DNA of 64,000 nt from Clavelina lepadiformis (taxonomy: Eukaryota; Chordata; Ascidiacea; Aplousobranchia; Clavelinidae). The position numbers and the translations under genes are program-made. Below the pieces are notes generated by a model. The model made no database searches, was not told the DNA's origin, and saw nothing but the letters and a program-made list of their open reading frames with translations. Below, one piece after another: positions 48,211 through 60,300 of this stretch. The stretch is from the NCBI RefSeq assembly GCF_947623445.1, contig NC_135248.1, positions 1,364,001 to 1,428,000 of the forward strand. The letters are read 5' to 3'. Numbering within the stretch: the first letter of the stretch is position 1; each line of letters opens with the position of its first letter.

Positions 48211-50770
48211 TTAATTCCTCTCCGGGTCGCAGATGAATCTCAAAGCTTTTCCGTCCAAACCTCGATCCCACACGTAGCTGAAGAGATACAAAATTTAACC
48301 AAAGTATTTATTTTAGTACTTTTTTTGATTTTATATTAACCTGGTTTTGGGTGGAACTAGAATGCTGTCTTCGCTTAGCAACTGCATGACGTCATTTCCT
48401 ATTTTCAGGCAAGACGAGCCGCTCTGCATGGAAAATACGTTGTGTACTTAAACATACACATTACAAGTATTAGCTTTTACAAAGAAGCATTATAACTGCA
48501 GGTATGCAGTTAACCTTTGGCGACTTAATTTTGTTCGCAGACAATAAATTTATTTTCTTTAGACAAATGTTATGACACTCACTTTCTGCCAAATCCAGTG
48601 CTCGGCCGGCCCAGTTTGGAATTCCGACGATCCGGCACAAAAAACTTTGACTTCAAACTGGTTCTTGTGTTTAGACTGACCGAACAAGCTGTTGTCGCTG
48701 TTGCACTGAGATAAAGCATCTTGCAATGATTGAGGTTTCATAACTGCGGACTCCTGGTCCAGTTTAAATGGCATCTTCTCTATGAGGAAGTCTTTTCAAA
48801 ACAGAAATGTGAGAATTTAATTAAGCAGCACGTTGAGTGCAAAGGCAACCGCTATGGTCACAATATAATAAATATAGTTTAATACGACCAGAATACAGCC
48901 ATAGGTTCATCGTACTTGGGCGAAAAAATAATCAAGAAACAATTTATAATTAATTTGGTTATAATGTACAGTACCTTGGTTGGGAATTCCGGTTTTATGA
49001 GGCTCAGAGTTGAAAAATCTGTCACGAACAGATATATACAGATGTTTAAAACGTTAACTAAACTAATTAAACGTTAACTAATTAACTAATTAAACGTTAA
49101 CTGATTAAACGGTAGATATCCTACCTTGGATTGTGTTTAAATAGACTTAAAGTTAATTGCAAACAAACGATGTGTCATTGTTTCGACAACGTTAGCGATG
49201 ACCATAATAAATTATTACAACGCACGCCTAATCCTAAAATCCTCATGTCCTGCCAGAACAGTAAAGTGGTGGCAGGTAATTGGCACAGACCAGCACTTCG
49301 AAGAGTCTCGCTATAGTAAAATCTATGTTTAATTCAGGTGGGAAACTTTTTCGTATTACGGCATCAATTTCATTATCTGGGCTGGTATAAAATCTGGCCA
49401 AATCCGAAAGTAGATCGTGGAACTTGTGTCTGGTACTGTTTTAAAACAAGCTTTAAAACAGCTTAAAATGACAACTTAAAAAGGAAAGATTTTCAAGGGT
49501 GAGGATCTCCCTGCTTAATCCGACCCCGTAGCAAACTTTACAGTAACAACAACAGCAACTTATGCTTACTCTTTTATAAGTGGTGCCAACTGAGTTCCCA
49601 AATTTGCGCACTGAAATTTCTTTTCGAACAAAATATCAGTTGAGTTGTCGACAAAGTATCTCAAAATGTCGAGTTCAACTTCACTGCGTTCCCTCTCAAT
49701 CACTAACCCAACCGTGTCCTCCTTTCGCTGGGGTGAGTGAGGGATTCTGGCGGGTAGTAGAAATATCTACAGACAAGAGATGAAATATTTGAGACAAACC
49801 ATTAATAGCTTTAGAAAGTATGTGAATGAAACGAGTGAGTGAGACGATGATACAAGCTAAAACTAGAAAAATCCGAACATAGTTCGAATAATTTTGGATT
49901 ATTAAACCAGTTGCATAGGAACTCAAAAACAAAACAATTAGTAAATGGAATGCGAGTTGTCCCATATAATCCTTTTTTCAAAACACGGTTTCCGAAAAAA
50001 TCCAAAAGAAAAGACTTGGTAGAACATATGGATTTCTTACCTCACCTTCTTTGATAAGCACATCTTTGTGCTCGCCTTTTTCGACTATTTTCAAAATCAT
50101 GTCTCCCTTCAGCATGTAGAATAACTGACGGACAACGGAGAAATAAAGATATACAGTAGATGCATAAACAAATTAAACCACAACCAAGCAACTGTCCTCT
50201 AATAAGTAAATTTTTATGAGTGTATTTGTTGTTCGACCAGCCTACAGCGAGGTCAGCATCGTACTTTTCGCTCTCCACTGTCAATGGCGAAAAATAAACA
50301 ATAGAAATCTTATATATGTATTTACTTAGTCTGGTTAAAGTTTGTAAGATGTCTTTACCTCTTCTCCTTCTTCGATGTGATAATCTTTCCGAATGTTAGG
50401 ACCTCCGACGTACATTATCTTCAGTTGGTCATTGTGCCTTTTATGACGTAATTAGAACGGTTGTTAGTCAATGACCATCTGAATATGCGTAGCTAGCCTA
50501 GTATGGTGACTATTATGAATTAAAATTTAGCTTCTTTGAACAATTAACGGTTTCATTATGATCATGTTAAATTAAAAGTTTACATCTGTTTATTTTTTGC
50601 GAAATAATTTAGGCTACACACAAAACCAATCCATAATTCTAACGAAAAAGTGAAAAAGAAAACGTAGAATCACGACCAGAATCTTACATTAGCTTGTTGC
50701 AGACTGGTGGTAAGAAAGATTGTTCGTTTTCAGAAATCCATCTTCCCACATTGATAACTTTTAACTTCAT
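48211..50770 (-). CDS. HAAO: 3-hydroxyanthranilate 3,4-dioxygenase
   Basis: Cytosolic cupin enzyme of the kynurenine pathway: it opens 3-hydroxyanthranilate to aminocarboxymuconate semialdehyde, the precursor of quinolinate and NAD. Eight exons in phase: 50688-50770, 50359-50437, 50041-50124, 49570-49766, 48975-49018, 48583-48791, 48341-48423, 48211-48277; 281 aa (human about 286). Iron ligands are visible as His48 and Glu54 in DYHIEEGEE and His92 in RIPHSPQR; Arg44 and Arg96 are the expected substrate-binding arginines. Further family blocks: [78 protein letters not shown] and YVWDRG. The bicupin length fits the animal form. The gene looks intact. Intron 4 contains an unrelated open frame that I left out. 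Confidence 0.96.
49048..49106 (+). repeat. Short tandem repeat in HAAO intron 4
   Basis: AAACGTTAACT followed by a variable AT spacer occurs three times, starting at 49048, 49069 and 49092. Confidence 0.75.
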
Positions 50771-52678
50771 GGCTTAAAACGTTTGTTTTCATTCACAAAT
50801 GTTTTGTTCTACTTGCAATTTTATTAGTCGATCATCACATGATTACGAAAGTGAAAAAGTATTTCAGAATTATGATCCTTTACAGCATTGTATACATTAT
50901 TGTTTACATTACACATTGTATACAGCATTGTATTGTTTTACAGTACACTTATTTTTTATGACAAGTTTTAGGTTGTAAATTCCGTAGCAGAGTCTGAGTG
51001 GCTGGTTCGCATCATGAGTTCACGGTCAATCCTAAACTGACCGAATACCAAAACGTTTTTAAACTTTGTTAAAGATAAAACGACCGACTGGAAATAATGA
51101 GTCCTTCAAGATAAATCATTCACAACGACGTTTCAACTATAATTTATAAGCCAGTACATGAAGCAGTTCATCAACGCCCCATCGTAAAAGAACTGGCTTA
51201 TCTAATGAGGTCATTACACACCTGTTTTTTCAAAGACCCAACGCACTGTGAGAAGCTCACGTTACAGCCAAAGGGTAAGACAAGAACGCCACACACTAAA
51301 GAGGTTCAAAGTAATTTGACGCGAACAGAACAAATGAAACATCAAACGCAAAACGCATACAGCGGAAGTAAAGATGAACATAACAATATACCAGGTCAAT
51401 ACATTACAACAGATACCTAGTGACATGTGATGATGCATGATACGCTAAGCCAAATAAAGCAATGTCTGTGTGTGGCTTTGTAAATGCGTGCACTATAAAT
51501 GACGTGCCGCTACACTTCTTGTATCTTAAACTTTAGTTTTGAAACTTTGGTCCAATTTTTGTCGTACAGTATCAAAAATGAAAAAACAAGTTATCCTAGT
51601 AATACACAAACATAAACAAGTCTTTTTTGAATCCTTTATAGCAAGAGTTCAACACATCAACTTAGTGCTTTTACGGTCTTATTCGTACTATCGATAAAAC
51701 TAGTTTGCGAGAGCTCGTGTTAAAAATTGAACCTAACTATTAAAAGGCTTTTAGGAATAATTCTGAGGCGGCATTACCAAACTCAGTAAATCACAGGTTA
51801 TGTTAAGTTTTATTTCATATATTCCATGGATGGATATACAGCGATACAGAACCTTTGTTGATACAATTTTTCACGCCACACTTTCTTAGATTAATGTTAA
51901 CGAAAAGTAGTTAAATTGGAAAATCCGCATAAACAAGTATCAGGTATTATAAAAATAGGCCACAAAAAATCCTTTGTTTAATGCAAAGTTCTTTTTCTGC
52001 CATTGTTCGCTAATGGCATTTGTTTGCACACCGTAGACGGGTTCACTTATGGTGCACAGAGTGTGGCGCAAATCACGTTCAATCTTCTGCTATTTGAATA
52101 AGCGAGCGAACACGACCATGTCATGGCAGTCTATGTTCTCGAAAGATAACTCTCACGTTTTGTGTCTATCAAAATGCCAAAACAAACAACGAACGTGTAA
52201 ACGTCTGTGTGTCGTGGACGAAGCAAACAACGGCATTTTATTCAGATGAACATTACAGTTCGAGTTGACACGAACCTAAACTTTTCACATTCTCACGTTC
52301 CTAATATACACGCGTGATATTATAATACGATGCATTTCCTGAACACCACATAAAGCATAAAGTACGAGTAGCAAGTCATATTATAGCTTATTGTATTACT
52401 ACGTTGGTTAGGTTCGATTATAATCATTGCTGTTGGCAGTTTTGCGCGTAGGCTGCATAAGGCACAACTTCTTATTGTACTTTTTCTATTTTCTTGGTTA
52501 CCTGACAGCTACATCACAGTACTAGGCCACTATCTGTTACACGCTAATCGTCTATTCGCTTTTCTTGGATTGTTACATCACTGTTATCTCTTCTTTTGTC
52601 ACAGAAGGGAAAAGATTCATAACCGAAGTCTCAAACTGCCAAACAAGTGTCAAACGGAACAATAGTAAGATAGTAAAG

Positions 52679-52740
52679 ATAACGTAACAATAACATAACA
52701 ATAACATAACAATAACGTAACAATAACAAGCGTAACAATA
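52679..52740 (+). repeat. Tandem repeat with 11-bp unit
   Basis: ATAACRTAACA is repeated four times without gaps from 52679 to 52722, then decays. Confidence 0.85.
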
Positions 52741-52870
52741 GTAAGTCTAAACAGAGTGTGCAGAAACAATGGCCTGGGTATCATTTCCAGCAAATTTAAC
52801 AAAGAAATAGAAATATTTACATCTAATTTTGAAAAAATCTCTTGCAGTCATAACCAATTCTTGTTTTTTT

Positions 52871-53099
52871 TTCTGGGAAAATTTAGGTTGTCTGCTTTAT
52901 CGAACAAATCGTGCTTTCGAAGCTATTTTTCACAGTTTCTTGTTAACCTAGCTTAGATATTATAACGTAACAACCTAAAAGTAACTTCATTCTTTCTGGT
53001 ATGATCGAACTTCAATTGAATCTCAAATAGGTAAAACGAACTTATGTACAGCCTGTCTCTAACAACGGTCCGCGTGGACCACTTACATTGAAATAGTAA
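52871..53099 (+). mobile_element. Short TIR element (MITE), copy 4
   Basis: Interior TTTTTCACAGTTTCTTGTTAA is shared with the 32.5- and 42.2-kb copies. The right end is CATTGAAATAGTAAC. The left end is poorly preserved. Confidence 0.55.
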
Positions 53100-53984
53100 C
53101 TTCGAAAAAGTAAACGTTTTTTTAAATCTGGTAATGAAGCATGTCCGCCACAACTCCCTGTTTGAATTCAGTCACTAAAATGTGTTATTGTCGTACTAGT
53201 GGGTTGTTGTGCGTTCGAGATCATTCTGCCTACTGTGATGTCGATTTAATCGTTTCGGTAGCTGCGCCTTGCATCGTAATTACAACAATTTGCTACATTT
53301 TGCACGTTGTAAGCTTGCGAGACTTAACCTCTTTTACGGGCTGTTAATTGCGCGCGAGTGTTTGTTTTTATTGTGATGTCACAACAGCTAGCATACAATT
53401 TTTCTCAGAAACTGTAGAGGCTTCTTTTCACAAAGCTGAAAAACTCTTATACTGGGTCAACTTAAATTTAAGAGAATTTTCTTCTTTGTTGATCACACAA
53501 TCGGTTATTTGTTGCACACACGATCGGTTGTTTGTTGAGCCGGTGAGCATAAAAAAGAAAGACTGCAGTTACTCAAGGCGCGGACCAGATCCATTACACC
53601 TAGCCCGTCAAACCATTTTGCTTTTCTGCCAAACATTGTAAAAATTTACTTGTCTTTCCACTTTTCGGTTAAGATTCTTCTGCCGACTGTATCCAATCGT
53701 GCGTGGCAGTTGATACGCTGAACTGTCTCTTGCTGAAGGTAAATGAATTGTTTGGTCACTTTTGCGTATTGCTAACATGTCAGTCATCGTAGCAGTCATA
53801 CCTAGCTTGATGACAAGCTCAACGGGATAATAGTCTTCTAACATTCTGGGTTTTGTGTTGCAGGTCATTTTATGTTTTGTTTTCGAAATAAGCGAAGCAA
53901 AGAAACGAAAAGTTGAAGTTATATAAATTGCGTTTTTACACTCATCTGGCTAACTTGTCAAATTAAAAAAAATTTTGGCCCACA

Positions 53985-54008
53985 CCTTCAAAAGTTTGCC
54001 CACCCCTG
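53985..54008 (+). mobile_element. Solo hAT-type terminus
   Basis: AAAAGTTTGCCCACCCCTGAA matches the right end of the element at 37739-37949, but no matching left end is visible nearby. Confidence 0.45.
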
Positions 54009-54919
54009 AATTAATCCCTTTGCTCAACCGAACTTTGATCTTTTACGAGTTTATGCCCTGTAAAATCAAATAAATTCAGTAAGTAACTGTGTAATCTGTG
54101 CGTAAATCTTGAAAACTATTTGCCTAGTTACTAAAAACTCACGGCGTAGTTTTCTTCTAAGAGATGGAATAGTGGTATATGATTAAGTTAGCACCAAATT
54201 ATAACTTGGCTAAGCAAGTGTCGTAAAATGACTAAATCAGTCTAAATGACCCGACTTGACTCGAGTCTCAGTCCAAAATGAGCCGAGTCACAGTCATGTA
54301 ATGACAACTACGATGGCAAAGAACAGACTCCTTACAGAGAGCTAGTGTTTTTGTATCTACTTGCTTCTTACATAATCAGTTTTGCTATGATACCATATTC
54401 CGTGCAAAGTGTTTCCCTCAAAGAAACAACAACACATTTCGGCCAATTACAACTGGCGTAAAATTAGTTACCTCTTCCCTACGGTTACTTATCATTGCTA
54501 CTAAACAACTTCATTTACAAATAAATAACTAGGGCAACGGCTTCGTATGCAAATAAGTTGGTATTAAAAAAAACAACTATATCTGGTAAAAAACTCATGT
54601 TTCGCATAAGCAGCTGATTAAGTATAGTCATGGAGTCAGTGACCACTTTCTTGCCGGTCCTTTGCGCAGTTCTATTTCCAACGTAAGCGAACATTTAAAC
54701 AACGCAACGGCAGAAACTTTGGTGCGTGCACCTTCTAAAGCCTCTATTTATTTTTACCTCACTAGTTAAGGATTAATGATTAATCTATAATTATGAGCTA
54801 CATTATGGTACCGATACGCAACTGTGTTCGTAATACTGCTTGGTTTGCATTAATACGGCAAGGGTTCGATATCCTGTGGCGCTACCGCTGCAATGCCTTT
54901 TGGGCAAATCAGTAACGCC

Positions 54920-55050
54920 GTTCGTTTCTGTTTATTGGACCTGATGAGCAGTTTTACATTCGGGCAAATCAATACAAAAAAAAAACAAGAAAAAATACTG
55001 GTGTTTATGGGAACTTGTACAAAGACAAGCTCGGGGCGTGAGGAACCATC
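54920..55050 (+). repeat. SINE-like dispersed repeat, copy 3
   Basis: TTATTGGACCTGATGAGCAG followed by AAAATACTGGTGTTTATGGG and GGAACTTGTACAAAG matches the 8.06-kb copy. A B-box-like GGGTTCGATATCC lies about 60 bases upstream (near 54865). Confidence 0.5.
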
Positions 55051-55710
55051 ACCGGGTTAAGTCGTGCAAAGAATTTCGTCAGTACGAAGATAAAGATTAT
55101 GATTTCCTACCAATGGCGTCCGAATAGGAATAAAAAGCTGAATAAACCAAAAATCATCACGTTACAGTTCTTTAATCGGACAGGCAGACTAGCAGAATAA
55201 ACAAATCTGTAGTAACGGTAAGATCTAAATGATGGGGGCGTGGCCAGTTTCCTATCATAACAACCTGTGTTGTCAATACATTCCAATCTAATGAGCTAAT
55301 GAATTATGAATGAATCTAATGAGCTAATAATACCGAATTGCTAAAAATAATACTAACGCAGTTGTTTGAAATGACTAATCTGTATTCTACCACACAGACA
55401 AACAGACAGAGTGCATTGTTATGCATCAATCGTTATATACTGTATGGCCATTTGAACCTGAACAACTGTATGAAATATTTTCCTTGTGCGTTAACTTAGA
55501 ACTAACTATTTGCCAGTAAATTATTAGATTGCACACCGACTAAAAAGTTCTGTGACTGCAGCCGCACAATATACCTTTTCACACGAGTTCAATTGCGCAT
55601 TTGCATACATTGATCACGTATTGTCTGCTCGCATTCTATGCAGCTTGATGGGCATAACGCTTCATTAGTCATGCGTTATGCCCACCACGTGACATGTGAT
55701 GAGACTAATG

Positions 55711-55908
55711 CAGTGGTTGTCAACTTTTTTTGGCTTACGGCACCCTGCAAACAACCAAAAGATTTGGCGGCACCCACAGTCAAACTAAAAAGTTTCTGCA
55801 TTAAATCAAAATAAATTTCGCAACCGTTTTCCTGGATTAGTGATTAGTGCACAACAACTTGCTGCACCCTTGCGAAACGTAAATGGCACCCCGGTTGGAA
55901 ACCCAATG
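55711..55908 (+). mobile_element. Nonautonomous hAT-type element (198 bp) with a target duplication
   Basis: Begins CAGTGGTTGTCAACTTTTTT and ends CGGTTGGAAACCCAATG, the imperfect inverted termini of a common hAT MITE class. It is flanked by GACTAATG (55703-55710) and GACTAATT (55909-55916), seven of eight bases identical. Confidence 0.82.
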
Positions 55909-56044
55909 GACTAATTGCATTTGCAGCTCAGAAAAACTACATCAGCATCATGTTTGAGCAATGAGTACCGTATAGGATTTACTGTACAACTTCACATCCA
56001 CATGAACACCTGGATTGGTTAGAGTTTTAACATAATAATCCCTC

Positions 56045-56107
56045 AAATGAATGCACTTCAATGCAAGGGAGTTTCGTGACTTGAATTGAAGTGCATTTGA
56101 TGCATTT
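56045..56107 (+). repeat. Small inverted repeat
   Basis: AATGCACTTCAAT and ATTGAAGTGCATT are 13-base perfect complements about 22 bases apart, inside AT-rich DNA. Confidence 0.6.
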
Positions 56108-56244
56108 GTATGTAAATATGTAAATATTCGATGCGTTCGATTTTTTACATTTATGCCATATTTCGTGCATTGAATTGAATCAATTTACGGTAATTTGTGG
56201 GTTTAGATGACCTTAAACCAACTTCAAGTACAAATAAATACAAG

Positions 56245-56450
56245 CTGTCATACTTTAACCGTAAATTGCACGTCCACTTCTATTTTTGCGGTTTTTTGTT
56301 GACTTGAAAATTATAATACAGCAACCTGACCAATCAGCAATACAGCAATCTAACTGCTAGCACAAATTTAACTGATAGCTAAAATAGTCTTTTAAATATC
56401 CATCCTTCAAACTTAACCGCCTATGTCCAACAATGATCTACTAATTCGCT
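56245..56450 (+). mobile_element. Short TIR element (MITE), copy 5, degraded
   Basis: Shares TTTTTTGTTGACTTGAAAAT, CAGCAATCTAAC and TCCAACAATGATCTAC with the other copies, but both ends are eroded. Confidence 0.4.
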
Positions 56451-57367
56451 GTACATACTTTCAAACTAAAATTCATTTACAGTTACCGCAAAAGAAACGT
56501 CGACGTGAATGTTTACGTTTACCTTTTTGTTGTGAAGAGTCAAAACGTCATAATAGCAATATGAGGTCATAATAGCAATACAACTGAAGGACATAATTGA
56601 TGCAAATGTCACACATGAGTGATTCAGTAATTTCAACAAAACATCTGCGCCTTGGGTTGGATTGGATTTATTCATTTGGAATAGCTGGTGTATCTAAGGG
56701 CATATATTACAAACACACATATATGATCAACAGGTCACATAAATTAGTTAGTGTTTTTGAACAACGGTGACGTATGCTCCCGCTTCGAACGCCTTCAGTC
56801 TTTGTACGCGACGTTTCCAAAATAACTGCAAAAAGCGGGTACCGGTTGTCATATTTTGATCGAATCTAACCTGGCGCGCAAAAATCAACACATTGTAATA
56901 AATTACAGCACCATGCAACAGTCGTGACGGCAATTAAACTGCAGCTTAATTGCTTTCGTAATTACACGCAATTAAATACACGCATTAAAAATCATGCGAT
57001 TATGACGTAACATTAAACCTGCTTCCTGTTGTCGTTGAGTCAAAAAGATAAATTCCAAGAACAGTTAAAATTGTTTGAAAAATGTCACTTACTAAGTTAG
57101 TATGACTTAAGTCACGTCATGAGAACGTCATAGAACTATAGCGCGCGCAACGAAATTTGCATAATGCAATGTCAATGGACACTGTACGTTTAACAAACAC
57201 ATCAAACTATAAAAAGATCAAATTTGGAAGCACAATTAAAAGGATATATCCTGTTTTAACATCTAGTTATAACAAGTTTCACGATATTTGCTTTGCAGAA
57301 TGGACCTTGTGCATGGCTGGTCTACACTCTACAGTAAGAATCTAGTTTTTTGTGAGGGCACTGACAC

Positions 57368-60300
57368 CTACGTGATAGTTCGAAGGCCAGATCTTGACTT
57401 TTTGTCTATTTTTCTAACAGAGCACAGCGCCCTCCACCATCTTTTCAGTTTGTTTTCGATTAGAGGAGAGTAGAGAATCGGGTTCAGCAAGCTATTAATC
57501 GGCAACAGCAAACCAACGGTCAGTATTTCAACGTCATCAAATAAGCGTACGTCACATACGCTTACGTAAGACATGACGCAAATCGGTATCCAGCACAAAA
57601 AATCTGTAAAGATTATTCTTGCGACCCGGGCCTGGACCTTCTTGTTTCGGGAGTGAACTTGTTCTATATTTAACGAACTCTTTGCTGTTATAACGCACAC
57701 GACAATATTACCTACGACCATAAATATGAACGCCGCTAAATTTATGGTGACCACGGAAATCGAATATGCCCAGAAGTTGTCATAAGGGGAGACGAAAAGA
57801 CGCGGCATACACACGCTGCTGGTGCTCCCGTAATAACCAATAACTCCGATAGGAGCGAATTCCGGGAAATTTTGCTTGAGGAAATCTTCAGACGACTTTA
57901 AGTTATCTCGGGACAGTTCAATCGTTTTGTTGGTGAGGGCGGCCAGTCGACACGCAAACTCAATGAGATAGCCACGAACGACTGTGTCCCGGTTGGAGAA
58001 AGCCGATGTTCGAGTCACAAGCTTTGGCTTGAAATAGGTGGCGGTGTTGGATGCCACCGTAATAGATAGTCCACATGCCCAGGCAGCAACGATTGCCGTC
58101 GTCCAAACGGTTCTGTTAGCTCTCCTCGCTTTGAACGGATGCAGAACGGCGTATAAACGATGAGCGGTCAAGATTGTCATGATAAAGCAGGAAGTTTGGC
58201 TGGAAATCATGCACAGACTTCCCGCCAAAGAACAGAGCACGCCCGTGCGCCACGCGTAGTCGCACTGTGAATACCTCCCGGATAATTCAATGGCTTTAGC
58301 GGAGATTATGACCAAATAAACACCCATTAAACAGTCAGAAACAGCAAGACTGAAGATGAACATGTTAGTGCATTTACTGACGCTGTTTTGATCTTTTTGA
58401 CGCAGTTGAACGACCGAAAGTATGGCCACGTACAGGTTGCCGATTATAATGGAAAAGCCGGCAATTGAAAACCAGGCGAGTAACGGGATGTTAGCTATCA
58501 TCTCGGTGGCTGATGAAAAAATAGTCGGTTTAAATTCATCCGATCCGTCGATGCAGTCTTGCTTGCCGTCGAGACGCGCCGTCAGTGGAATCGACACAAA
58601 CCCGCCCATTCTCGTATCGCAGTAGTATCGGTCGTCACAATCGACTTCGTCGCTGTAGTCATCGCAGTTGACTAATCCGTCACAATGCTGCTTCGCGTCG
58701 ATGCTGACTTTCGTACCGGCCTGGCATTCGAATCTCATCGGGCAATCGTGTTCATCAAAACCTTGAGGACAGTTTGAGTCGTTCAGATGGCGCCACGCCT
58801 CGTCCGCGAAACCGTCACAATACCGATCGCCGATGGGGTAAACGAAGCGGCACGGATCGCTGCAGAAACGCGGGGTGTTGGGGCAAGAAATGCATTCGTC
58901 ACTGAAGTCGCTGCACTCGGGCCTTCCATCGCATTGCCGGGCCAGGGTATTTCCCCATTTGGTCGAGCAATAAATTTCCTTTGGGTTTCGATCTGAAGAA
59001 GATTCGCCGCCGCCAAACTGCGCAGTGGACGCATTGAACGCTCTGGCATTGTCAACAAATATGACTCGACAGTAGTCTGGCACGTGATGTGCTTTAGAAA
59101 ATCTCTTGAAGCATATCTCTAAAGAAATTCTGTCGCAAAGGCATTCGTCGGAGAGATCATAGCAGTCTATCTCACCGTCGCACACCTGCGCTGACGCAAT
59201 AATCAGTCGGTTGTCAAGGCAACGAAAGCAATTACGGACGCCGTGTAAGAAGCATAAGTCCGACTGGTCGTAGCACTGTGCGTGAACGTCGTAAAGATTT
59301 TGTTGCGGCAAGACGCAGCGTACGGGAGAGGTGGGAACTGGCGAGCATTTGAAGCCAAACCCACCTTCGGCCTCGTCACTGGCGTCATCACAATCGTATA
59401 TCCCGTTACAGAAGTTGTAACCCAGCACCAGACTTCCGTCGCTGCATTCCATGATTTCGTTACACGACGATTTTATGCCGTTCACTTCAGGACAGAACGA
59501 CGTGCAAAGAACATCGGATGTGACGTTATTGGCGTCTGCTTCTCGTGACGTGATGTTGTGACAACTGGAAGAATCGCACCATGGCGCGTGGCAAAAGTTC
59601 TGATTTTCGAGCCTATACAAGTGCACCTGGCAGGTGCCACACTGTACCTTGTCGTGGCGTTTGATGTACGTCTCGTCGCTGCCACTTTCGCAGTCGAGCT
59701 TCCCGTCGTTAATGAGTTCCCTGGAGATGCAGCCCTCTTCCGCATCGCAAGTCGGGAAGTTGGAACGAAAGCAGAAACAAGCAACTTTGTCGTCTGGACA
59801 AGTACAATTTTGCTCGTCCGAGTAATCGCCGCAGAAAGGTTGAGCATCGCATCTCGCTAAAACAAGAACAAAGCGGTTTAAACTCGTTTTTTGAGCGCTG
59901 GTCAAGGATAACTTGGAACGAAATTACTTGACTTGGGAAAACAGATCGGAGAATGACGGCAAGTGTTGTTGCCTCGTTGATTGCAGTCGCATGGTAAGTT
60001 GTTGTTCCCTGGGCAGGGGTTAGCGCAGTCTCTTTCGTCGGTCCCGTCTTGGCAAGTCATCGCACCGTCGCAAATGTCTATAATTAATCGAAGTTAAAAA
60101 GAAATGAAAGAAAAACATAACAAACGTTTTGTCAAGCTTTATAATTATACGAAAGCGTGGCTACAATGACCCAAATAAACGATGTAGTGTAAAATGATAA
60201 TTATAAAATCTACTTAAAGTATAGTAATAAAAAGCTTTCTATGTAGATCACCGTCCGGGCTGTAACAGATAGGACCAGCTCCGGTACAACTATAGTTTCC

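Larger units (their letters stand above)
50771..57367. other. Intergenic DNA, 6.6 kb, with mobile-element remnants
   Basis: Between the HAAO start and the 3' end of the LDLa receptor. It contains two copies of the TIR element (52871-53099, 56245-56450), an 11-bp tandem repeat (52679-52740), a solo hAT-like terminus (53985-54008), a SINE-like copy (54920-55050), a hAT-type MITE (55711-55908) and a small inverted repeat (56045-56107). Open frames such as 52049-52249, 53348-53641 and 53608-53868 could not be tied to a family or splice pattern. I see no gene. Confidence 0.6.

Noticed and set aside
49243-49440. Minus-strand open frame in HAAO intron 4 (contains [11 protein letters not shown])
   Set aside because: It can be spliced in phase after HAAO exon 4, but the exon at 48975-49018 gives the true family continuation (KEFFNSE...GIPNQ), and no HAAO has an insert here.
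53608-53868. 86-codon minus-strand frame, possible exon with a GTATGA donor
   Set aside because: No recognisable domain and no partner exons found in phase.
58422-59860. Several long open frames antisense or out of frame to the LDLa receptor exon
   Set aside because: They are shadows of a high-GC coding exon; only the receptor frame has domain structure.
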